Origin: Flavobacteriales bacterium
GTDB taxonomy: Bacteria; Bacteroidota; Bacteroidia; Flavobacteriales_D; Crocinitomicaceae
DNA: 44,339 bases
Reading direction: 5' to 3'
Assembly: GCA_947505255.1 (NCBI GenBank)
Contig: CANNKP010000004.1
Location: 1-44,339, forward strand
Shown one piece after another: positions 29,527 to 38,177 of the stretch. Every line of letters begins with the position of its first letter. Within the stretch, counting starts at the first letter, position 1. The notes under the pieces are model-generated. The model was given only the letters and a program-made list of their open reading frames with translations, had not been told where the DNA came from and did no database searches. The position numbers and the translations under genes are program-made.

Positions 29527-30984
29527 TCAATTTGCTTTTGGTGTTCTATTGATTACTTCTAATAAAAACGGCCAATATTTCTGAACAGAAGAAATTTGTA
29601 CTTTTTCATCTGGAGAATGGGCAGCACGAATATTAGGTCCAAAGGAGATCATATCAACTCCTGGTAAGTGCTTACCTAGAATTCCACATTCTAATCCTGC
29701 ATGACACGCTTTAACTTTTGGCTCTTCTTTGTACATTTCTCTGTACAATTCAGTCATTAAATTAAGAATTGCTGAATTAGGATTTGGCTGCCATCCTGGA
29801 TAATCACCACTTTGAATAACTTCACAACCCATATTTTCAAATGCAGCGCGAACAGTATTTGCAACATCGTCTTTTGTCGTTTCTACACTGCTTCTTTGCA
29901 AAGATTGTGTAATAAATTCACCATCTTTCAAAATGATTCTTGCTAAGCTAGAAGAGGCTTCTACCAAATCTTTTATATCTGGGCTCATTCGGTAAACACC
30001 ATTGTGCACTGCATAAAGTGTATTTAGAATCTTTTTAAAATCTTCTTTATCGACAGCTTTTGCTGATGGATCAACAATTGATGTGGAAATAGTGAAATTG
30101 GGTTCAATGACAGAATATTCCGATTTAAGTATACTTAAAAAGTCACTTATTGCAGTTTCAAGTTTACCTTTCGAAGATTTATCAGATGCAATAACAACAG
30201 TCGCTTCTCTCGGTATTGCATTTCTTAAACTTCCTCCATCAAATGAAATTAATTGAATAGAATGCAATGGATTTAAATAATAAAGTAAACGAGTCATCAT
30301 TTTATTCGCATTACCTCTACCTTTATCAATATCCATTCCTGAATGTCCACCAAGCAAACCTCTCAGTGAGATTTTTATAAATTCTGAATTTTGATTTACA
30401 GATACTTGACTATACTTATATAAAGTATTAGTATCAATTCCACCAGCACATCCGATAGACAATTCATCATCATCTTCTGTATCCAAATTCAATAAAATCT
30501 TACCATCGAAGTTTGAGCCGTCCAGTTGCATAGCTCCTGTCATTCCAGTTTCTTCATCAATCGTAAACATTGCTTCTAAAGCCGGATGAGGAATGTCCGT
30601 CGATGCTAATAACGCCATTATTGATGCAACACCAATTCCATTATCAGCGCCCAAAGTTGTACCATTCGCTCTAAGCCAATCGCCGTCAACTATCATTTCA
30701 ATACCTTGTGAATCGAAATCAAAATTAGTATCTGCATTTTTCTGATGAACCATGTCCAAATGCGATTGTAAAATCAACGTCGTTCTATCTTCCATCCCTA
30801 ACGTTGCCGGTTTTTTTATGATAACGTTCTGTATAGCATCCTTTTTTGTATCCAAACCAAGTGAATTCCCAAAATCCACCATGAATTGAATAACTCTTTC
30901 TTCTTTCTTAGAAGGACGTGGTACTGCATTTAAATCTGCAAAATAATTCCACAAAGCCTTTGGTTCTAAATTTCTTACACTCAT
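29527..30984 (-). CDS. pepD: Aminoacyl-histidine dipeptidase (M20 family)
   Basis: LQSHLDMVHQKN, NGTTLGADNGIGVASIMALL, DEETGMTGA, CHAGLECGILGKHLPGVDMISFGPNI. Confidence 0.95.
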   Translation of the reverse strand: MSVRNLEPKALWNYFADLNAVPRPSKKEERVIQFMVDFGNSLGLDTKKDAIQNVIIKKPATLGMEDRTTLILQSHLDMVHQKNADTNFDFDSQGIEMIVDGDWLRANGTTLGADNGIGVASIMALLASTDIPHPALEAMFTIDEETGMTGAMQLDGSNFDGKILLNLDTEDDDELSIGCAGGIDTNTLYKYSQVSVNQNSEFIKISLRGLLGGHSGMDIDKGRGNANKMMTRLLYYLNPLHSIQLISFDGGSLRNAIPREATVVIASDKSSKGKLETAISDFLSILKSEYSVIEPNFTISTSIVDPSAKAVDKEDFKKILNTLYAVHNGVYRMSPDIKDLVEASSSLARIILKDGEFITQSLQRSSVETTKDDVANTVRAAFENMGCEVIQSGDYPGWQPNPNSAILNLMTELYREMYKEEPKVKACHAGLECGILGKHLPGVDMISFGPNIRAAHSPDEKVQISSVQKYWPFLLEVINRTPKAN

Positions 30985-31005
30985 TCTAAATAAATTTGGT
31001 ATTCG

Positions 31006-31218
31006 TTATTTTCTGAAATCAACTATTCTTTCTAAATACATTTTTTCAACTTTTGCACGCGCCCATGGAGTTTTACGGAGAAAAGTCAGACTGCTTTTGA
31101 TACTTGGATCGCTCAGAAAGCAATTGATTTTCAATAATTCACCCATGTGCTTCCACCCGATTTCTTCTACAAGTTCGGTTAACATTTTTTCAAGGGTTAT
31201 TCCGTGTAATGGGTCCAT
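31006..31218 (-). CDS. VF530 family DNA-binding protein (DUF2132)
   Basis: [61 protein letters not shown]. Confidence 0.9.
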   Translation of the reverse strand: MDPLHGITLEKMLTELVEEIGWKHMGELLKINCFLSDPSIKSSLTFLRKTPWARAKVEKMYLERIVDFRK

Positions 31219-31233
31219 TCCTGCGGATTAAAT

Positions 31234-31350
31234 GATTTGTAATTCGTAATTAATTTAAACTATTATCTAGTCTAATTCTTTCTATCGTGTCACAGAATCA
31301 ATAGTCATAAGAAAACTAGCAACTAGCAACTTGTAATTAGCAACTAATAA
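31234..31350. repeat. Intergenic short-word repeat (GATTTGTAATTCGTAATTAATT; AACTAGCAACTAGCAACTTGTAATTAGCAACTAATAACT)
   Basis: Imperfect reiterated 7-mer words AACTAGC / AACTTGTAATTAGC extending to the ettA stop codon. Confidence 0.7.
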
Positions 31351-33036
31351 CTACTTCACAAGTTTTCTATATTTAATTCTCTTCGGACCAGAATCTCCTA
31401 GACGTTTTTTCTTATTTTCTTCATACTCTGAATACGATCCTTCAAACCAATAAGCTTGCGAATCTCCTTCAAATGCTAATATATGTGTGCAAATACGATC
31501 TAAAAACCATCTATCGTGAGAAATTACCACTGCGCAACCTGCGAAATTCATGATTCCTTCTTCCAAGGCACGTAAAGTATTGACGTCGATATCATTAGTT
31601 GGCTCATCTAACAATAATACATTCGCCTCTGTTTTTAGTGTCATTGCTAAATGCAATCTATTTCTTTCACCACCAGATAAAATTCCAACTTTCTTATTTT
31701 GATCAGATCCATTAAAGTTGAATTTCGATAAATAAGCGCGTGAATTTATTTTTTGATTACCAACTTCCACATATTCTAATCCATTAGAAACAACATCAAA
31801 TACAGTTTTTTCTGCTTGAATATCTTTATGAGTTTGGTCAACATATCCGATTTTCACTGTTTCTCCAACAGAGAATTCGCCAGAATCAGGATTCAATTCG
31901 TCCATAATCATTTTGAAAATCGTTGTTTTACCAGCACCATTTGGACCGATGACACCAACGATTCCAGCTGGAGGTAATTTAAAGTTCAAATCATCGTATA
32001 ACAACTTGTCGCCAAATGATTTACCTACATGGACAGCATCAATAACATTATTACCTAAGCGTGGTCCATTCGGAATTGGCATTTCTAATAAATCTTCTTT
32101 ATCACGGCTATCTTCAGCCATCATTTTATCGTAATTCGCAATACGCGCTTTATTTTTAGCATGTCGACCTTTTGGATTTAAACGCACCCACTCCAACTCT
32201 CTTGCTAACATTTTTTGTCGTTTAGATTCTGTTTTCTCCTCTTCCTTTAAACGATTTCCTTTTTGTTCCAACCAAGAAGTGTAATTTCCTTTCCAAGGAA
32301 TCCCTTCTCCTCTATCCAATTCAAGAATCCATCCGGCAACGTTATCTAAGAAATATCTATCGTGTGTTACAGCAATCACCGTTCCTTGATATTGTTGTAA
32401 ATGTTGTTCTAACCATTCAATTGATTCAGCATCCAAGTGATTGGTTGGCTCATCCAATAATAAAATGTCAGGATTTTGAAGCAATAAACGGCATAATGCA
32501 ACACGGCGTTTTTCACCACCAGATAAAGTTGAAATCAATTGATCATCTGGAGGACAGCGCAATGCATCCATAGCTCTATCCAATTTTGAGTCTAATTCCC
32601 AAGCGTCTAATGCATCAATTCTATCTTGAACAGCACTTTGTCTAGCAATTAGCTTGTCCATTTTATCAGCATCGTTCAAAATCTCTTCATCCATGAATGA
32701 ATTATTGATTTCTTCGTACTCCTTTAAAACATCGACAGTTTCTTGAGCTCCTTCAAGAACTACTTCTTTAACTGTTTTAGTCAAATCCAAATCTGGCTCT
32801 TGAGAAAGATACCCAACAGAATAACCAGAAGAAAATACTACATCACCTTGATAAGCTTTATCTAATCCAGCGATGATTTTCATTACGGTTGATTTACCAG
32901 AACCATTTGCTCCAATAATTCCAATCTTCGCTCCATAGAAAAAAGAGAGGTAAATATTTTTGATGATTAATTTTCCTTGTGGTGTAGTTTTTGAAACTCC
33001 AACCATTGAAAATATGACTTTTTTATCGTCTGACAT
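31351..33036 (-). CDS. ettA: Energy-dependent translational throttle protein EttA (ABC-F)
   Basis: Two ABC domains (GANGSGKSTVMKI, LSGGEKRRVALCRLLLQNPDILLLDEPTNHLDA; GPNGAGKTTIFKM, LSGGERNRLHLAMTLKTEANVLLLDEPTNDID); P-site motif WELDSKLDRAMDALRCP. Confidence 0.96.
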   Translation of the reverse strand: MSDDKKVIFSMVGVSKTTPQGKLIIKNIYLSFFYGAKIGIIGANGSGKSTVMKIIAGLDKAYQGDVVFSSGYSVGYLSQEPDLDLTKTVKEVVLEGAQETVDVLKEYEEINNSFMDEEILNDADKMDKLIARQSAVQDRIDALDAWELDSKLDRAMDALRCPPDDQLISTLSGGEKRRVALCRLLLQNPDILLLDEPTNHLDAESIEWLEQHLQQYQGTVIAVTHDRYFLDNVAGWILELDRGEGIPWKGNYTSWLEQKGNRLKEEEKTESKRQKMLARELEWVRLNPKGRHAKNKARIANYDKMMAEDSRDKEDLLEMPIPNGPRLGNNVIDAVHVGKSFGDKLLYDDLNFKLPPAGIVGVIGPNGAGKTTIFKMIMDELNPDSGEFSVGETVKIGYVDQTHKDIQAEKTVFDVVSNGLEYVEVGNQKINSRAYLSKFNFNGSDQNKKVGILSGGERNRLHLAMTLKTEANVLLLDEPTNDIDVNTLRALEEGIMNFAGCAVVISHDRWFLDRICTHILAFEGDSQAYWFEGSYSEYEENKKKRLGDSGPKRIKYRKLVK

Positions 33037-33056
33037 AATTTTTAAAATTGTATGTT

Positions 33057-33299
33057 TTAATTATTTTGATCTTCTTTCCCTTCCATTGGTCCGCGCATAT
33101 GAATTATTAACCCATTCAAAAAATTTCGCAACAATTGATCTCCACATTCTCTGTAATTAGGATGATCTTCCTTTCTAAACAAGGCTCCCAGTTCACTTTG
33201 TGTAACTTTAAAATCAACTAAATTTAATATTTCTATAATTTCATCATTTCTAAGATGTAATGCTACGCGTAGTTTTTTAAGAATATCGTTGTTTGTCAT
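33057..33299 (-). CDS. DUF1456 (YehS-like) protein, single-domain form
   Basis: NNDILKKLRVALHLRNDEIIEILNLVDFKVTQSELGALFRKEDHPNYRECGDQLLRNFLNGLI. Confidence 0.85.
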   Translation of the reverse strand: MTNNDILKKLRVALHLRNDEIIEILNLVDFKVTQSELGALFRKEDHPNYRECGDQLLRNFLNGLIIHMRGPMEGKEDQNN

Positions 33300-33439
33300 T
33301 TAGTATGTTTTGAGAAAATAATTTTTGAATGTTAAAATTAAGGGAAATAGTTCAAATAAGTTTGAATTTGATGAAAGTTTAATGCACAAAAAAAGGCCAA
33401 GAAATTCTAGACCTTTTTTAGTAAATAAAATAAGGGATA

Positions 33440-33892
33440 TTATCCAAAAGCTGCTCCAGCGACTATTGCTACTAGAAACATTAAAATGTATAATGAAAGA
33501 ATAACTATTGTAAAAATTCCAAGGAACTTAAAGCAAGACTTTAAATTTTCAAAACCTGCTTCTAAATCATTTTGATTAGTTGACCTAACAGCTTTTTTAA
33601 TTTTTTGTCCAAATTGGAATAAGTAATAAATCGGGAAAAAATAAAGTGCAGCTATTCCAATGTAAATCAGAGAAAACACTGCGATAGGTGCTCCTCCCAA
33701 AACTCCAGAAAACTGTGAGCCTATAAAAAGCATTATTAAATATCCTAAGACTAAAAGTCCAAGTGATACAAATCCTACAATAGCTAAAAAACTAGCCCAT
33801 TTTGCAGCATATTTTAAAAAGTTTTTTGATTGAGTAGATATTACTAAATCAGAATTTGAAAAATCTTTGTCTAATGTTTCAATACAAATTAT
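33440..33892 (-). CDS. DUF5362-like membrane protein; frame is open to 33892 but has no ATG/GTG/TTG upstream of 33733
   Basis: Track ORF (33440-33733) starts mid-helix; upstream in-frame residues IETLDKDFSNSDLVISTQSKNFLKYAAKWASFLAIVGFVSLGLLVLGYLI look genuinely coding; in-frame stop at 33893-33895. Confidence 0.65.
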   Translation of the reverse strand: MICIETLDKDFSNSDLVISTQSKNFLKYAAKWASFLAIVGFVSLGLLVLGYLIMLFIGSQFSGVLGGAPIAVFSLIYIGIAALYFFPIYYLFQFGQKIKKAVRSTNQNDLEAGFENLKSCFKFLGIFTIVILSLYILMFLVAIVAGAAFG

Positions 33893-33966
33893 TTATATTC
33901 GATTATTTTAGGTTAAAGTTTACTAATTTAAGTAAAATTCTTATTCTTCAAAAAAACCAATTTTGA

Positions 33967-34314
33967 TTATGGTCTTGGCTTTATAAGAAATACTGATGCC
34001 AAGATGATTAATTGGAAAAATAAAAGTAAAACCCAAATTAAGAATATAAAATTCATTTTCAGGTCATTTGAAATGAAATAAGAAATTATCCATTGAGGCA
34101 TCGCAATCATTGCTGATACTAAACCACCAGCAATCTTAAATCCTTCATGGGGGCTTCTATTATTAATCGTTAATATTACAATACCTGAAATTATAATTGA
34201 AGATTCAGATAAAAGAAGTTTTAATACACCCTCGTTTAAATTAAAAAAAATCAAATAAATAAAAAGGTTAAGAATTCCAGCTAAAATCAGAAGGATGAAT
34301 ATAAATTTTTTCAT
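33967..34314 (-). CDS. Small multi-spanning membrane protein
   Basis: 115 aa, four hydrophobic segments. Confidence 0.6.
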   Translation of the reverse strand: MKKFIFILLILAGILNLFIYLIFFNLNEGVLKLLLSESSIIISGIVILTINNRSPHEGFKIAGGLVSAMIAMPQWIISYFISNDLKMNFIFLIWVLLLFFQLIILASVFLIKPRP

Positions 34315-34315
34315 T

Positions 34316-34870
34316 TCAATAATTATTAATTAGAAGAGAAATATCGTTTTTTAAATTAGGGCTTTGAATTGCTTTCAAGTTATTTTTTAATAAGCTTATC
34401 CAACTTAACATTATCGGTTTTGAAACTAGTTCTTGAGAGTTAGACGGATTAAATATATTTTCCCTTGAAGACTTGTTTTTTAAAAAGATTATATGCTCAG
34501 AATTCACTTTGCGAAAGATCAAATCAATAGAGTCATCATCCATTTTCTCATTAAAACCATTAATAAGATCTATTTTACGTTTTTCAAGATTAGACCCTTC
34601 CAATCTGTCCATTAAAGAACCGAACAAACCTTTATTAGATGAAGTTTTGTGTAATGAATTTATGTTAGATATCTCTTGAAGGAAGACGTTTATCTTTTTT
34701 TTATTAAAATCTTCTTGATCTAAATCCCTAGAATTGTAAACGGTTGATTGTGAGGGCTGAATTTTTGAATTAATAGCAATTTTATCTACTGGATCAATAG
34801 ATCCGCACCACTCACATCTTTCAGAGGATGAATCTATTGGGCTTTTACAGAAAGAACAATTTACTTGCAT
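34316..34870 (-). CDS. Zinc-ribbon N-terminal protein of unknown function
   Basis: MQVNCSFCKSPIDSSSERCEWCGSIDP (CxxC...CxxC); 184 aa. Confidence 0.7.
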   Translation of the reverse strand: MQVNCSFCKSPIDSSSERCEWCGSIDPVDKIAINSKIQPSQSTVYNSRDLDQEDFNKKKINVFLQEISNINSLHKTSSNKGLFGSLMDRLEGSNLEKRKIDLINGFNEKMDDDSIDLIFRKVNSEHIIFLKNKSSRENIFNPSNSQELVSKPIMLSWISLLKNNLKAIQSPNLKNDISLLINNY

Positions 34871-34898
34871 TCCTAAATTTTCAGTTTATATATTTTAA

Positions 34899-36050
34899 CT
34901 AGTTATTCGGTAAATCAGGAGGTCCTTCGTTGATAAACGAACCTGCGTCATCTAAAGAGTTTAATGTTACCCATTTACTTAAACCACTTTTCCACACCAG
35001 TGTATTTTCAGATATCATACCTGCTTTATATTGCTGTTTTAAAATAGTCAAACTAATAGGACCAATTTTATTCTTACCATCGATAGAGTAAAAAAACTGG
35101 GCTTCAGAGCTTAATTCGGGACTTACATTATTTGACAGATTTTGACTTAGGTTATTACTTAAACCGCTTGCAATAGGGCTAGCCACTCCCATTCCAATCA
35201 TTGCTCCAATAATTCCACTCCCGCTTTCAGTATTACCTAAATTTTCAGCTAATTTCTCTGAAGTATCATAACTTCTTTCAATTTTAAATACCTCTATATT
35301 CTCTGCTCTTCGTTTAAGTCTAAGTCTTTCTTGAACATCTTCAGACATGATTCTTTGATATTCATTGAGAAGAGTCTGTACCTTCGGATCTGAGGCATCT
35401 ACTGGTATACCTTCAATATTAAATAAGGCTAGTTCCAAGCCATATTCATTGAATACCTCATTAACTATTGGTCTGACACTTTTAGAAACTTCATCACAAA
35501 TTATTTCTAAAGCAAATGGGCTAATACTGTTTTTACGGCTTAAATCCGTAATAGAATTCTTTACAGCTTGACTTAAAAGTCCTCTAAAGTAATCTCTTAG
35601 ATTCTCTTTATCTGTTTTTAAAGATGTTCCCGTTAAGGATGTAATTAATATCCTTGTGTCTACTACCTTTAATGCAAAACTTCCTCTGGCTGATACAGAA
35701 ACAGGAATTTTGAATTCGGGATCTAATAAACTAAAAGGGAAAATTCCAAATTTCGAATTGAAAACAACACTTTTATTTACAAAATAAACTTCGGCAAAAA
35801 ATGGAGACTGTGAACCAAATGGAAGATTTATTATCTTAGATAAAAGTGGAATATTGTTAGTTTCTAAAGTATGAGTGCCTGGCCCAAATATATCAAGTAA
35901 TTTCCCTTCCTTAAAAAAAACAGCCTCTTGGCTTTCTTTAACGACGAGTTGAGAACCAAGTTTGACTTGGCTATTCTTGGCGTTATTGTTCGGTGACCAT
36001 TTGTACACAAACTCATCACCTTCATGAAAGATTACATCAATTATAGCCAT
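34899..36050 (-). CDS. SPFH-domain (virion core protein / YdjI-like) protein with C-terminal GYF_2 domain
   Basis: MAIIDVIFHEGDEFVYKWSP...QLVVKESQEAVFFKEGKLLDIFGPGTHTLETNNIPLLSKIINLPFG; C-terminal FFYSIDGKNKIGPISLTILKQQYKAGMISENTLVWKSGLSKWVTLNSL...GPPDLP. Confidence 0.88.
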   Translation of the reverse strand: MAIIDVIFHEGDEFVYKWSPNNNAKNSQVKLGSQLVVKESQEAVFFKEGKLLDIFGPGTHTLETNNIPLLSKIINLPFGSQSPFFAEVYFVNKSVVFNSKFGIFPFSLLDPEFKIPVSVSARGSFALKVVDTRILITSLTGTSLKTDKENLRDYFRGLLSQAVKNSITDLSRKNSISPFALEIICDEVSKSVRPIVNEVFNEYGLELALFNIEGIPVDASDPKVQTLLNEYQRIMSEDVQERLRLKRRAENIEVFKIERSYDTSEKLAENLGNTESGSGIIGAMIGMGVASPIASGLSNNLSQNLSNNVSPELSSEAQFFYSIDGKNKIGPISLTILKQQYKAGMISENTLVWKSGLSKWVTLNSLDDAGSFINEGPPDLPNN

Positions 36051-36064
36051 ATATAAAAAGTTAA

Positions 36065-36088
36065 AAGGGAAAGATAACTCTTTCCCTT
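36065..36088 (-). terminator. Hairpin (possible attenuator) between the 36118-36705 gene and the SPFH gene
   Basis: AAGGGAAAGA (36065-36074) / TCTTTCCCTT (36079-36088), perfect 10-bp stem with 4-nt loop, short T-run on minus strand. Confidence 0.6.
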
Positions 36089-36117
36089 CAAATATAAAAC
36101 AAAATCAAAATACTAAT

Positions 36118-36705
36118 TTATTTTTTATAATAATTACTACTGTTACTTGAAGCATTTTTCAATGCATTGAAAACATTTTCAAAATCAGCTTTATCTAGTT
36201 TTTTCCCAGTTAATCCTGATTTTATGCGAATGTTCTCACCATATTGATCTTTATAACAACTAACAGATGCGATTAATGCCCCTGAACGTCCATAAAGCCA
36301 AATCATAATTAATGCAACCACTAACAGAAAAAGTAAAATAGAAAATCCTTCTGTACCTCCTCCTCCAATTAATGCAAATAATCCAATTAGAATACACAAA
36401 ACAGCCATAACAAGAAGTTTTTTGTTTTTAGTGAACCCTGCATTAAAACCATAAATCCCAGAAGTTGGAGATACTTGATAAAACTTCCCACCATCAACTC
36501 TTGTGATAAATTGATCATTAATAGATACTTTAATTGATGGATCTTTCAAACCTATTAACTTTAATAACCAATTAAAAAAACCAACTTGATCTCCTTCAAC
36601 GAATAGGTAGTCTTCGCCATTACCTGGATTAGGATTAATTTCGATTGTACGAGCCAGCAAAGTTGTAGCACTCCCAATACCAATTATTGATAATAATTTT
36701 TTCAT
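36118..36705 (-). CDS. Membrane protein of unknown function, SPFH-locus associated
   Basis: 195 aa; two central TM segments (LLVMAVLCILIGLFALIGGG, SILLFLLVVALIMIWLYG). Confidence 0.65.
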   Translation of the reverse strand: MKKLLSIIGIGSATTLLARTIEINPNPGNGEDYLFVEGDQVGFFNWLLKLIGLKDPSIKVSINDQFITRVDGGKFYQVSPTSGIYGFNAGFTKNKKLLVMAVLCILIGLFALIGGGGTEGFSILLFLLVVALIMIWLYGRSGALIASVSCYKDQYGENIRIKSGLTGKKLDKADFENVFNALKNASSNSSNYYKK

Positions 36706-36994
36706 AGATTTGTAATTTTAATTTTGTAATAGTGAATAAATAATTTCGACAATTATAAAGATTAAAAAAAAATATTCGCTGACAATCAGACTGTAAATGA
36801 ATATTTAATACCTTTCAATTATCAAAATACTATTCAGAGCGATTATTTATTCGATTAGAAATCGTTAGAGTTATTTGAATTAAGAATTAAATTTAAATTC
36901 ATCCAATTTTTTTTTTTTTGAGTTTATAATAATGTTTGCATTCCAATAAATACTGTATTTAATTGTATATTAACGCATTGAAGCTTTTTAAAAT

Positions 36995-37425
36995 TCACAA
37001 AAAAAAGGTCAAAAAAAAACTCCCGAAGGAGCTTTTACATTTTTCAAATGTTAAATATTCTTTCATATTTTGCATTTCTTGTGCTGTCTTATTTAATTCT
37101 TGAACATCAACGCTACTAGCAGCGGTATTTACTGCTAACAATAGTATTAAACTCAAAGCTCTAGCTGCAACTCCTATAATCATACCTGCAATTGCCAAAC
37201 CTTTTTTACTGCCAGTTTCACCTAACTTTATCATTGACATTACAGTTAAAACTACACTTAAAATACAAACGACTATTCAGGAGTACCCTAACCCTATTCC
37301 ACTGCCTCAACCGACAGATATTGTTACCATTCCGAAAATAATAGGGGGGATTAATGACACAAATAAATTACAAAACCTGCAATTCCCATTCCTTTACCTT
37401 GCGGTACAATCCCATTTTCACTCAT
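36995..37425 (-). pseudogene. Degraded DUF4190-like membrane protein gene
   Basis: Minus strand MSENGIVPQGKGMGIAGFVIYL (from ATG 37425), then +1/-1 frame change near 37358-37362 to VSLIPPIIFGMVTISVG*GSGIGLGYS*IVVCILSVVLTVMSMIKLGETGSKKGLAIAGMIIGV; in-frame TGA at 37307-37309 and 37277-37279. Confidence 0.65.
37011..37034 (-). terminator. Rho-independent terminator, overlapped by the readthrough end of the DUF4190-like remnant
   Basis: Minus strand AGCTCC-TTCG-GGAGTTTTTTTTT. Confidence 0.65.
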
Positions 37426-37554
37426 ATTAAAAACGTTCAATTAATAATATTTTGGGAGCAAGATATACTTTAAAAACCTAAAAAATGTTTATAATTCTTT
37501 TCAACAAATAATTGTTGGAATGAAAAGAATAAATTAACTTTAATAAAATTACTG

Positions 37555-38175
37555 ATGAGATTCTTACCTATTATATTTCTTTTCTTTTTTACCGTTTCTT
37601 GCAAGAAAGGTCAAGCGAATTTTGTTTTAAAAGGAACTATCACTGATTTAACGTTCAATCAAAATCTTAATGGAGCCGAAATTAAATTGTATCAAGTTCC
37701 AGTTGCAACAACCCAACAACAATTAATAAGTACAACTACAATTGGAACTGATGGTGCCTATTCTTTTACGTTTCCCCGTGACAGAATGGAGAAGTATATT
37801 ATTACTATTAACAAAACAAATTATTTTGAAATTATCGAAACAGTCTATTTTTCAGATTTAACAACAAAAGAAGATAATATCAGGAACTATTCAACCAAAG
37901 CGAAAGCATGGGTGAAACTCGTATTCTTCAATTCAAGCCCAATGCCTGGTGATCAATTAAAATACATAAAGCAAGCAGGTAAAGAAGGATGCGCAGAATG
38001 TTGCAGTGATGCAGAGCAAATATTAAATGGCCCAGTAAATACTTCTATCTACTGCATTAACGATGGAAACACAGATTATTCCTATTATTACTGGGTTCTA
38101 GGCACAGCTAATCAAGGATTAAAAAGTGCCTATACAACCGCTTTTGATACAGTTGAAATCAGTTTAACTTATTAA
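37555..38175 (+). CDS. Hypothetical lipoprotein with carboxypeptidase-regulatory-like fold
   Basis: FFFTVSCKKGQ lipobox; FVLKGTITDLTFNQNLNGAEIKLYQ...GTDGAYSFTFPRDR. Confidence 0.7.
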   Translation: MRFLPIIFLFFFTVSCKKGQANFVLKGTITDLTFNQNLNGAEIKLYQVPVATTQQQLISTTTIGTDGAYSFTFPRDRMEKYIITINKTNYFEIIETVYFSDLTTKEDNIRNYSTKAKAWVKLVFFNSSPMPGDQLKYIKQAGKEGCAECCSDAEQILNGPVNTSIYCINDGNTDYSYYYWVLGTANQGLKSAYTTAFDTVEISLTY

Positions 38176-38177
38176 AA

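Noticed and set aside
36905-36920. Poly-T run of about 14 nt
   Set aside because: Ordinary in an AT-rich intergenic region; no hairpin directly preceding it that would make it a terminator.
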